DNA from: Pogona vitticeps | Taxonomy: Eukaryota > Chordata > Lepidosauria > Squamata > Agamidae | NCBI RefSeq assembly: GCF_051106095.1 | Contig: NC_135786.1 | Coordinates: 19,733,501 to 19,797,500 of the forward strand | Length of the DNA: 64,000 bases | Direction of reading: 5' to 3' | In this document: one piece after another, positions 11,331 to 23,800 of the stretch | How positions within the stretch are numbered: the stretch's first letter is position 1 | Layout: every line of letters begins with the position of its first letter | The notes under the pieces: generated by a model | What the model saw: only the letters and a program-made list of their open reading frames with translations | Database searches by the model: none | Told to the model about the DNA's origin: nothing | Program-made: the position numbers and the translations under genes

Positions 11331-13474
11331 CTGCTCTTTAAGCGTTTTCACCGAGTTGCACCCTTAAGAGTGGTGCCCTTGGAGCCTGCATTTGCACAGA
11401 GGAGCGTGTTTGCCCAGGTGCAAGCTTTATGGCTGCAAAGAAGCCATTTTGAGGCCATCCTGCCCAACAGGGTACATGATAAGTGCTCAAATTATCCTGT
11501 TTCCATCTGTCTGACAAAGTGGACGTGCCCACAAAAAGCTCACGTTGAAGTTTATTTATTTATTTATTTCATTTATACCCTGCCTATCTGGTCGATTGTG
11601 ACCACTCTAGACGGATTACAACACACACTATAAAAACAATTATTTATTATTATTTATTTATTTATTTGATTTATACCCCGCCTATCTGGTCCAAACGGAC
11701 CACTCTAGGCGGCTAACAGGCATATACTGTAACAACACATAACATAATTTGCATAAATGAAAAGAAATAAGTTTTTTTCCCCAAAGATGGCAAGAAACAG
11801 GGTATATTGTAACGGAATAAGAAAGAAAGAATAATTAGGAGTTAACTGGAAGGGGGGAAGGCCTGCCTAAACATCCCGGGCTTTAAACATAAGCATCAAA
11901 ACTTTGAAGTCAGTGCGGAACTGCATGGGCAGCCAATGCAATGCGGCCAGAATAGGAGAAATGTGATGGTATCTTCTGGCTCCACTCAGGAGTCTGGCCA
12001 CTGCATTCTGCACCACTTGGAGTTTCCGCATCAACCTAAAAGGTAGCCCCACATGGAGCGCGTTACAGTGGTCTAATCTTGAGATTACGAGCGCATGGAC
12101 CAAGGTGGTGAGCTCCCCCACATCAAGATAGGGTCACAGCCGGGCTATCCGCCAGAGATGAAAAAAGGCGGTGCGGACCACCGACTCCACCTGGGTCTCC
12201 ATGGAGAGCGCAGGGTCCAGATGGGTCCCCAGACTGCGGACCCCACTCTTTGCGGCAAGGGTCACCCCCCCCAAACGAGAGAGAGTCACCCAAACCGCCA
12301 ACAGTGGGGGCACCCACCCTCAGGACCTCCATCTTGTCCGGGTTCAGCTTCAGCCCATTCTCCTGCATCCATTCCAGTACAGTCCACAGGCAGCGCTGAA
12401 GGGACAGGATGGCATCACCTGCACTTGGTAAAGACAATATAATTGTCTTTAAGGTGCCACATGTTTTTGGCTTGTTTTGTTTCTTTGGATTTTGCCTGAC
12501 GTGTTTGCACAGACTAACACGGCTACCTCTTCCAAAATTATTCTGTTTTATTTATGATTGGGGTCTACCTTGTCTCCCCGGACTTCAGGGCTTGTTTCAA
12601 AAAACTTCGGGAGAGAGGCCTGCACCTTGCTGGAACAAAGACCTTGCCTTTGGTCTGCCGTTATGCTTTGGCCTATAGCTCCCATCATCCCCCTGGCACA
12701 GCTTGCCCAGTGGTGGAACACTGGGATTTATAGTTTTTAGTGTCTGGAGAGAGAGCGTTCTGCAATGAAAGATGGGGTGCTTCTAACATGCACAAAGGAA
12801 AAAAGAATATAAGATACATTTCTTTAAGATACAAGTAGGAAATTATTGAACATATAAGAGATTGGTTGTTGTGGGTTTTTCGGGCTCTTTATCCGTGTTC
12901 TGAAGGTTGTTCTTCCTAACATTTCGCCAGTCTCTGTGGCCGGCATCTTCAGAGGACAGCACTCAGAGCACAGAGTGCTGTCCTCTGAAGATGCCAGCCA
13001 CAGAGACTGGCAAAACGTTAGGAAGAACAACCTTCAGAAAATGGCCAAAGAGCCCGAAAAACCCACAACAACCATTAGATCCCGGCCGTGAAAGCCTTCG
13101 CAAATATATAAGAGATTGTCTCCTACCAGAGCAGAATATATGGCAGGACTCAGAGACCCTGTATAGTTTCAAATGACAACTTAGGAGACCTGGGTTCAAA
13201 TCCCCACTTAGCCACAGAAACACGGAAGTATGCTAAATATCTTAACATTTTTCAAAAGTCTTAGGCTTGGAGTAAGTCAGAAGCAGCTTGATGGCACATA
13301 ACAGTAACAAACTACTGTACACTAGCAGTTCCCAATCTGCATCTAGATGATTGTGGACTACAGCTACCAGACTATTTGTTGTTTAGTCCAGTGGTTCTTA
13401 ACCTTTTTGAAAGAAACGCCCCCTTGAGCCATTGAGGAAGTTATCATCGCCCCCCTCTCCACGGTGATGATATC

Positions 13475-13573
<99 letters not shown>

Positions 13574-14733
13574 TTTATTTACTTATTTATTTAAGACACT
13601 TAAATCCAATGAGCCCTGAAAACAAAATTCAATTCCAAGAAAATGAAATGCCCCCAAAAAGTGACATTTAATGATTTAGTTGCAAGCGAATTTTAAGACT
13701 CAAAAAGAAATATAAAAAGGGCATAAGAACAAACCACAATGCAGGAACTAAAAATTTCAAGACTCTGAAACTAAATTAAGATTGGAGGAAAATATATATT
13801 CATCTTAACAGGTTTGGCTTGCTCCAGCGCCCCCCTACCGCCCCCTTCTGCTCCAGCGCCCCCATGCCGCCCCTTTTCATTCTACCGCCCCCCTGAAAAA
13901 TGAAATCGCCCCCTGGGGGGCATTATCGCCCAGGTTAAGAACCACTGGTTTAGTCGTTAAGTCGTGTCCGACTCTTCGTGACTCCATGGACCAGAGAATG
14001 CCAAGCTTTCCTGTCTTCCACTGCCTCCTGGAGTTTTGTCAAATTCATGTTGGTAGCTTCGATGACACTATCCAACCATCTCGTCCTCTGTCGTCCCCTT
14101 CTCCTCCTGCCTTCACACTTTCCCAACATCAGGGGCTTTTCCAGGGAGTCTTCTTTTTTCATGAGATGGCTGAAGTATTGAAGCCTCAGCTTCAGGATCT
14201 GTCCTTCCAGTGAGCACTCAGGGTTGATTTCCTTCAGAATGGATAGGTTTGTTCTCCTTGCAGTCCAGGGGACTCTCAAGAGTCTCCTCCATCACCACAA
14301 TTCAAAAGCATCAATTCTTTGGTGGCCAGCTGTCTTTATGGTCCAGCTCTCACTTCTACTGATGGAGGCTTCTGGGAGTCAAGATCCAACCAACAAGAAG
14401 ATCTGGGGACCAAAGAACAGGAGCCACTTTCTAGTCGTGACTGGCTATGGTCCTCTAGGGTCACATGCCAAGGTCTCCCTAAGCATTCATCTCTGGTCCT
14501 GCAATTTGAGATGCTAGAGGTTGAATCAGGGACTTTTTCAGGAGTGGTTTGAGGTTCAGAGAAGAAGACGAGGACTTACCAATGGTAGGAGCTAGTCGGC
14601 AAGCAGAATATGCTGCACTGGGAGGCAAATGAGCCCTCTTTTTTGGGGCTGTCAAAGTGGATATTGGCTGACCATCTGCTGGGGAGCCCCCTTGGCTATC
14701 AAGGACTATTATTATTTGATCCGAAATACATGT

Positions 14734-14810
<77 letters not shown>

Positions 14811-17800
14811 TAAATGAGTTACTGGTGTTTCTAGTCATGTGTCATCAAATCATTTCTGACTTATGATTGCCTTTTTTCAGATTTTTTGAAGTAGAGAATA
14901 TTCAGCCATAGTTTTCCATTCCCATCTTCTGGGGGCATCCTGGGACTGTGCAGCTTGCCCAAGGCCACACAGGCTGGCTCTTCTGGAATGCCCAGGGGGA
15001 ACTGAATTCCCAGTTGGATGCCTAACTCATTGAGCTTTCTAGCCAGTTTATGCCAAACTACGGCTAAGCCTAGGAATCTCAGAAGCGTAATCTTAAAACA
15101 GTAGGAAGTAGGTGGATCCCTTCTAGTGTGAATGCACTAAAACAATGTGCTGTGTGTGGATGTCTGTTTTACATAGAGCATCTCTTAACATAGGTTTTGA
15201 GCTCTTCATAACCTGCAGTGGGATCTATTTTTTACTATATTTGTTATTAACACACTATTATTTATTATAAGTAATAGGAATGGTATACGAGTGGCTGTTA
15301 ACCCACTGCCCTCCGAGGCATCCTCAACTGCTGCATGATTATTGGAAGACTTGTTTGTTTCCAGCAGCTTATGATCAGCAGCCTTTGGAATATACTGTAT
15401 ATCATACCGGCCACCACTTCTTTAATCTCATATGTGTGTTTTGGCAGTTCCAGGAGGTACCACTGTCCTAGTGGAGCTCACTCCAGATATTCACATCTGC
15501 GGTCTTTGCAAACAGCAGTTCAATAATCTAGATGCGTTTGTTGCTCACAAGAGAAGCGGCTGTCAACTGTCAGGCCCAGCAAGTGGCGACCCTAGTACAG
15601 TACAATTTGTGGCGGAAGAAACAGTACCGGCAACACAAACCACCACAAGAACAATTACTTCAGAGACACAAACTATTACAGGTACTACTTTATCAAGGAA
15701 GTTTTGGAAGTGGTTTCTAAATGACTCCAAAAAAGGGAGGGAAAGAAAAGACTTGCAAAAGTTTATGTGTGTTTTTTGTTTGTTTTGTTTTTTGGTGGGA
15801 AGGGATTACAGTTGCCCCTCCCCTCCAAAAAATGACTTTTTCAAGGTATGGAAAAATGTAGCTAAATACATGTGACAGCCAGGGATGCCTTGCCCAAGTG
15901 ACAATAGTATTGGTTGGGGGGGGGGTACATATTTTGCAAGCAGAAGCATTCTAGAGAAAGCAAAGGGCCTCGTGGCGCAGTGGTTAAACTGCTGTACTGC
16001 AGCCAAAACTGTGCTCACGACCTGGGGTTCAATCCCAGGTAGCCAGCTCAAGGTTGACTCAGCCTTCTATCCTTCTGAGGTCGTTAAAATGAGTACCCAG
16101 CTCGCTGAGGGGGGGCAATGTGAAGCCTGCATAATTAACTTGTAAACTGCCCAGAGAGTGCTTGAAGCGCTAAGGAGCAGTATATAAGCAGCATGCTTTA
16201 CATAAATATATTACTGGAAGACATCGGTCTAAAGGTGGGATATTGGGAATCTGACAATGTGGCTAAAATACAGCAGCATAATTTGTGCCACATAAGGCTG
16301 ATGATGTCATCAGTCAGAGTAGTTGTTTTGAAGTTAAAAATTTCTGACCACCAGGTTTTGAGACTCTCCATCCCCCAGCTTATGGCCTCTAGTGGCTTCT
16401 CCATGACCAAGGGGACCTTAAGGCCTTTTGTGGGGAGAGATAAAATATTCCTAATTTATAGAAAATCATTGTGACTGATGACATCATGAGCCTCACGTGG
16501 CGTAATTTACACTGCTGGATTTCAGCAGTGTGCTGGAAAAGGCAGTGGGAAGGGACAGAGAAAAATAGACTGTGAAAAGGAATTGATTAAAAAAAAAACC
16601 AGACTAGATCTTAGAGGTCTTATATACCCTATTTTTCCCAGTTGTACTACAGGAGGGAGAAACAGCAAATATTCAAATATGAGTTCCTTGGCTGAGTTAC
16701 AGCTACTGTTGGATTGCAGCAGTAAATAAGCACTGTTGAGGCTGAGAACAAAGAAATGAGGAAAATCTTGATGCTCTTTTGTGGTAAACAAAGAATCTAG
16801 CTGTGAATTCCAGCCCGTCTTTGTCCCGTTTGAAGTGCATTGGACCTTGTTAGGTGGAGACAGATTAAACAGCAAAATTATCAACTAAGAAAGTATTTGT
16901 TTTGTTTTTAAACGGTCCTGTCCTATAACCAAAGTTCCCAGGCAGTATGCAAATGAATTAAAAATATGATATATAAGATAACAATAAAGCCAAGCAGAAC
17001 ACAGATGCAGCCAACAAACGGGGTCCAAATTCTAAGATTTCATATCAGAGGAAAAAAATCACTGATATTCAGATGTGACTCCCTCAGGTGATAGATTGTT
17101 AGTGTCACATTTCAGCAGGAAGTATGTGCCTGCTCTTCTGGCTGGAAGAGTCCCCAAATGGTCTTGGACTAAAACTCCCAGAAGCTTTCACCACCAGCTG
17201 TGCTGGCCAAGATTTTTGGGAGTTGTAGTCCAAGAACATCTAGAGAACCAGGGTTGGGAACCACTGCTTTTGATCCTCCATTGTTTTGCAAAAATAAAAT
17301 CCAGCTGTGAATTTTGGCCTGTCTTGTTTGATGCTTATGGCTACTTGTTAGGTAAGGATCAAGCATCCAGTAGGAAAATGGCAAATAATAACTTTCAAAT
17401 AACCTTAGAACTACAGAGCTGGAAGGGACCCTGTGAATAACTGAGTCCAGCCCCTCTCAAGGAGGCACAGTGGGGAACCGAACTCCCAACTTCTGGCCCC
17501 ACAGCCAGATGCCTAAGCCACTGAGCTATGAATGTAGAGATAGCGTATAAGACACTGCACTAGCATTGTCTAGTGATTAAAATCTAAACTCTGAATGAAT
17601 AAAACATCAGAAAGTAAAATCAACTGGTATTGGAGTTCGCCCTGCAAGATTTTACTGTGAACCTTCTAATTAACAAAAGTGTCAACTCCTGCTCAGTTTC
17701 ATGTGAGAACTTTAGTAGTATTTCTCTCACTGCCAAGGTAACCAAATTAGAAAAGGAAGAGATTATTGCATTAGAGCCTTGATATTGGAAGGAGACTCTC

Positions 17801-20800
17801 TCCCTTTCCCCAAAATTATAAGCAATGTGCTTTTGCAATACTTTGATGCTAACAACAATTTTTTTAACATATTTTAGTTTCTGCACCTGAGTTCGTTTTT
17901 GAGCATGGCTACCAAACTTACTTACCTGGAGAAAACAGTGAGCCTCAAGCTGATGCTGTTATCCCCACACCACCAAAACCTCGTGTCAGAAAAGCCAGCA
18001 CTTCCGGGGCACAAAAGAAACTGAACTGCTGCTATCCGGGTAAAATATTTGCTTTGTTTATATCTAACGGAGCAGTTTCTGCTTCAATTAGTTGGATCTC
18101 TTGGCCATCTGAGGCTAATAGATGTTCCTGCTTCAGTTATATGTGGAGTCTTTTGGAATAGATGTTGAAATTAACCTCAAAAGAAATCCACGATTACAAC
18201 ATCTCCTCAAAAAATTGTCATCTGGCAACCCTATAATTGTAAACTTGTAAAAAATAAAAGGGTCCATCATTTTCTGAGGCAATCTATTCCACAGGCTGGC
18301 ATTTTTTAAAAAAATCGTGTTGGCATGGTGGCCATATTTCTGAACGAGGGGTGATTTTGATGTGGTTTAATTTACTAGGTCTTCTTCCTTGTTTCTTTTG
18401 TCAGCAGCTTTTGACTGGCAGAGCTACTTTGCTGCATGCAAATACAGGCTTCAAAGACCACACAGATATGCTGCATTCAAAGCAACACATAAGGGTCTTG
18501 GGAGGATCCCATTTTGTTTTTTTTTAAAGGGGCTATTTATTGTGGTCTTTGTCACCCCCTCCTGAAGTCTCAAAGACATCAAGAAACCCAACAGCATGTG
18601 AATTATTCTCCAGATCATATTTGCATTCTGCTGCTTCCAGAGATGGGATGAGGAAAAAAATTGGCAATGCTTAAATTAATTCTTAATCAGTGGTATTGCT
18701 ACAAAGTTCCAAGAAGATTCATGGATGGAAGTACTTTTAATTACTTTATATGGCCATTGATTGTGGAGAGGAAAATATTATTTATTCTGCAGTTAGGTCA
18801 GGTAGATCCATTAGGAAATAAACAATCATTTTTGGAGGAACATGTCTTTGAGAATCTTAACTAAAATGTATGGTGTGTGAGAGGTTCCTTTTCCCTCCCT
18901 CATCTCTAATTTCAGATGCCATTCATAATTCAAGCAAAGCCCCTCAGGACATATGCATGAAATGCATCAGTAGTGTAGTACAGTGGTTCCCAATCTCGGA
19001 TCCCCAGATGTTCTTTTTGTCAGCTAGTAGTGAAAGTTTCTGGGAGTTGCAGTCCAAGAACATCTGGTAACCCAAGGTTGGCTAACCATTAGTGTAGAAT
19101 ATTGTTAAGAATACAGTGGTGCCTCGCATTACGACGTTAATTCGTTCCAGCGAAATCGCTGTAGAACGAAAACGTAATGCAAAAATAAAAAACCCATCGA
19201 AACACATTAAAACCCGTTTAATGCATTCCAATGGGCTAAAAACTCACCGTCCAGCGGAGATCCTCCATAGGGTGGCCATTTTCAGTGGCTGTCTTGCGAG
19301 GAATCTGTCCCAGAAAACAGCGGGGAGCCATTTTATTTACCCGGTGGCCATTTTGAAACTGCCGATCAGCTGTAGAAAAATCATCGTTTTGTGAAGAATC
19401 GGTTCCCGAAGCATCATCGCAAAGCAAAAAAAGCCTATTAAGACCATTGTTTTGCGATCACAAAAATGTCATCGTAATGCAGGTTCATCGAAATGCAGGG
19501 CAATCGTAAAGCGGGGCACAACTGTACAGTTGTTCTCAGTCTTTGGTTCCTCAGATCTGTTGAACTTCAGCTTACCAAAGCCCCAAGTTTCATTGCTGAT
19601 GGATTCTGAGAGTGAAATCCCAGTACTTCTGGCAGACTAAAGAGTTAGAACTGGGGAGAAAAAAGCCTTTCCCAACAGTGCGGCCTGCAGTTGGGCTCAA
19701 CAGCAGCTCCCACAGTTGCCAAGCAGTACCGCTATGTCAAGTTCAGGTTGTTTTGGTGAATATCAGTGTAGTGTACAGGTTGTAATGGAGGGCCAGGCCC
19801 AGAAGCATTCAGATTCAAATCTACACACAGCCATTGTATTCATTCAAGTGTGGCACAATCTCTCAAGTTTATCATACCTGCAAGGATTTGTTTGTTTAAA
19901 AATTTGTATCCCGCCTTTCTCCTTCAAATATACCCAAGGCAGCTTACATCAGTAAAAGATAATATTTAAAAGCTAAAAACAGAAATATACAAACATTTAA
20001 AAAGAAACCAACAAATAGCACACTAAAACAACAAACAAAATCAACACTAAAAGAACACATTCAAAGCAACAAGGCACAATGACCCATTTAAAAACCCCTC
20101 TCAGACGGCCATTTGCTAAGGGAAAGCCTGCCTGAAGGGAAATGTCTTCATCTCCTTGTGGAAGGATGCCAAAGATGGGGTCAGCATGGTCTCCATTGAG
20201 AGGGAGTTCCAGAGTCTGGGAGCAATAGCAGAGAAAACCCTCTCTCGTTTCCCCACCAAACACACCTGTGAAGGTGGTGGGGCCAAGAAGAAGCCCCTCC
20301 TGGTGATCTTAACACCTAGGCAGGCTCGTTAGGGAAGATGTGATCCTTGAGATAGCTTGGACCCAAGCCATTTAGGGTTTATAGGTTAAGACAAGCACTT
20401 TGAACTGTGTCCAGAAATGGCACCGTTCTATTCGATTCACAAGAGTCACTTTAAGGAAGAAGAAAGCTTGTGTATTGCCTTGAGCTCTTGGGGGAAGCAG
20501 GACTTAAATAAAAACTGATCCTCCTAAATAAAAATTCTTGTTTTTTCCTCCCCTTCAGGCTGTCAATTCAAGACATCCTATGGTATGAAAGATTTGGAAC
20601 GGCATGCAAGGACACACACAGGCAAGTAATACCTGAAGTTAGAAAGCTTAATAGTTCTTTTCAGCCATTGAGCACAAGGCACCTGAGAGTTTCTTTTCAG
20701 AATGAACTCTCTAAGACCACACCAGTGACTGCTTCCCGCCTAGTGCTTGAAAAGATTCTTATTTAATTTGGATTGCACTTGGTGTTGCAGGGGGATTCGG

Positions 20801-23800
20801 GCAATGTCATGACCAAAAGTAACTTTTTCCAAGCCCTGTCCCTGCCTTTCCTTTCCTGTGAAAATCAACAGAACAATAGATAAAACTTTATTACAGTCAA
20901 AAGACCAGACACAAATAAAACATCTAAAATATATAAATATACAGAAATATACAAAAATATTGGAATCGAATGCAAAGCAATAGTTAGTTCTGAGGTAAAC
21001 AACAACAGTGTCAATACATCTCCCCTGAATCAATTCCAAAATGTCTAGCAAACCATGCTCTGACTACGGAGGCCCATCATCCACTTTTAGGATCCTTTTT
21101 CTAATGCCCATTTGGCAATACTATGTGTAAACATAGGATTGGAATCAGACAGCAGCACATGCATGAATTGTTGCTCTGTACAGCTAGGAAATTGGCCAGT
21201 CAAAGGGGAAACAAGTTCTTCACGTACATCCTTAGAATATGTACACCACAACAAGACTTGTTCAGTTGTTTCTATCTGCTCCATTCCACATGGGCAAAGG
21301 CACTCTGCCCACTGCCTTTTTTAACCGTCCCTCCTACACTGCTGAAGGTAGTGCGTTCAGCCGGGCCAGAGTAAACGCCGGGCCAGGTATAGTAAACTAT
21401 ACCTGGGTTGCTCCAACTGGGCAAAGTAAGGTGCTACCGTGACCTCGTATAATCTGTCCTCCCTAAGGTAGAATTCTGGGGCACTGCTTAAATCATTTTG
21501 TCTCTCGATGTCCTCAATACGCTGCTTAATGATTTTCTTTCCCTGTTCCATTCCCATGGTTAACAGTCACCCTAGAGAGACCCAAAGAGGCTATTTTTTG
21601 TTCAACTAACTGAGCCCATTTTGACTTAAAGTTGTCTTGCAAGACCAATAGGGAGATAAGACACTCTGAGCCAGTACAGAACAATAGACTTAGCAATGCA
21701 ATGCACACATCTTGAAGCTTCTTCTAGCGGGCAACAAACAGTGCCCAGTAATAGCACACAGCGAATTTGGTCACTGACTTTACCATGCTTATAACACCAG
21801 AACATTTCATGGTTGGATTTGCTTTTCAGTGTATTAAACTTTAGATGGGAACTGATCCATCTTTTTACTGTTGTTGCTGCTGTCATTGTCTGGAACAGTG
21901 ACAATTTTTCTCTGGAGTGCTGCACAATATTCTGGCTCCAGTGGAGATACCAGAAGATAAGAAATAAGAAAAATTAGCCAAACCTCCTGTTGCTGGTATA
22001 TGCTGCCCTAAGTGCAGTAGTGTGAACTTCAGCAGCAAGTTCACACTACTGCTTCTAGTTACAGAGTTACCCCTTGTCTTCCTCATTGTGCATCAGTTGT
22101 ATGACTTGGCACCAAATAAGCAAAGCAAAGTGTGCTACTTATATACCACCCCATAGTACCTAAAGCATTCTCTGGGCGACTTACAATTTAATTATACAGG
22201 CTTACACATTGCCACCACCACCCCAGCAAGCTGGGTGCTCAATTTACTGACCTCAGAAGGATGGAAGGCTGAGTGACCCTCAAGCCAGCTACCTGGGATT
22301 GAACCTGGGTTGTGGGCAGCGTTTGGGTTGCAACACTGCAGTTTAACCACTGTTCTGTGATGCTCGTCCTCATAAAGGACTACAAATGGCAATTTGCCAC
22401 TCTGTTTCATGCCATTGCACTTATGCTAGCATGCATGACCATTAAGTTTCCAGCCATTGTTAGTTATAAGTCACCATGTTTCTTAGTGATATGAAGCTGC
22501 CTTACATCAGATGAGTTCATTGATCCATCTAGCTTAGGAATGGAGTATGTTTGCTTCTCCAGTATATTGTTAACCATAACTTTCACATTGCTATCCCATG
22601 GTCCCATTATCATTTTAACGATGCCTGTAGAACTGACAGGAGTTGTAATCCAGTAGAGGTACACACACCCTGCCTTTAATTTAGCTCAGGATTTGGGCTG
22701 CCAGTGGGTCTCCCAGGATCCCAGATGGAAATCTTTTGTCCCTCCTCCTGAGATCTCTTTAATCCAAAATACCTGTGGTGGAACCTGAGACCTTACTCGT
22801 GCAAAACATGGGTTTTGCTGCCCCCTTTGCATGTAACATGAGGATGAATACTTTCTGTTCAAGATGTAACTTTCCTGTGTTTAGCATTTCTGTCTATTGC
22901 CTTTCGCAGTTCAGCTCAAGCCTGCATCTCCTACTTATCGTTTCAGGGGACAAGCCCTTTAAATGTGAAGTTTGCAGTAAGAATTTCAGCCGCAAAGACA
23001 AGTTGAAAATGCACATGCGGTCTCACAGTGGGGTGAAGCCCTACAAGTGCAAACACTGTGACTACGCGGCTGCTGAGAGCAGCAGCCTGAACAAGCACCA
23101 GCGCATCCATTCCAATGAGCGCCCCTTCAAGTGCCAGATCTGCCCTTACGCGAGCCGCAACTCCAGCCAGCTTACTGTTCATCTTAGATCTCACACAGGT
23201 AGGTTGTGAACACTTCTTCACATATTAGCACTCCCACGCCCCCCAGCCCTTCACGCGGGTGCTCCAGCGCATGCATGAAGGGGTGGGGGAGCACTCACAC
23301 CGGCACTGGCATGCGCGTGTGTGCACAAAGCAGCTGTGGGGAGGTCTGTCTTCGCTGCCCGGTCCGGCTCAGGCCATATAAAAAAAGCACTAGGTTGCCA
23401 GTCTTTCCCTTATATAAATAATTTGGAGGGGAAAGAAGAAGGAAACATACAAAGAATATCTCATGACTGCATTTTTAAAATTTTTATTTCTTTCCTTCTT
23501 GTCTATCAAAAGATTTTCCATTCTTTGTTGGTCTAATAGACGTAATTTCTACATTGGTTGTATCAAATCTACAAACCACAATAAAGCACACATTTAAGGA
23601 AATCAAAACAAAGTGGAATGCATTAAATAAAATATATGGTGAAGAATGTCAAGATAAATGAGAATAAAGACTATGCATAATACTTTGCCAGAATGATACA
23701 AGGAAACATATTTATCTTTGGCATATGCTTGGATATCTCAGTGGTTTAGGTATCTGGCTGCGGAGCCAAAGGGTGGGAGTTCGATTCCCTACTGTGCCTC

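Larger units (their letters stand above)
13376..14370 (-). mobile_element. BovB LINE ORF2 3' end, split by a hAT element
   Basis: On the minus strand 14279-13950 encodes RVPWTARRTNLSILKEINPE through RRRRGRQRTRWLDSVIEATN to HGVTKSRTRLND, the BovB ORF2 C-terminus. Homology continues to about 14370. The 3' tail resumes at 13376-13388 on the far side of a hAT element occupying 13389-13947. It is 5'-truncated. Confidence 0.92.
20622..22946 (+). other. ZFP64: ZFP64 intron 4, GC-AG splice boundary
   Basis: The 5' end reads GCAAGT after exonic CAG, the strong consensus context for the minor GC-AG class spliced by the major spliceosome. The 3' end is TTTCAG at 22941-22946. The intron contains a long antisense LINE remnant and two antisense SINEs. 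Confidence 0.85.

Noticed and set aside
10992-11351. 119-codon antisense frame rich in Pro over exon 1
   Set aside because: Open because of the high GC content of the CpG island; no domain and no conservation expected.
14479-14838. 119-codon frame with a long RE dipeptide run
   Set aside because: It is the antisense reading of the CT microsatellite.
23744-23790. tRNA gene (A and B boxes visible)
   Set aside because: It is the head of a dispersed SINE, lacks a foldable full cloverleaf, and has many relatives in the window.
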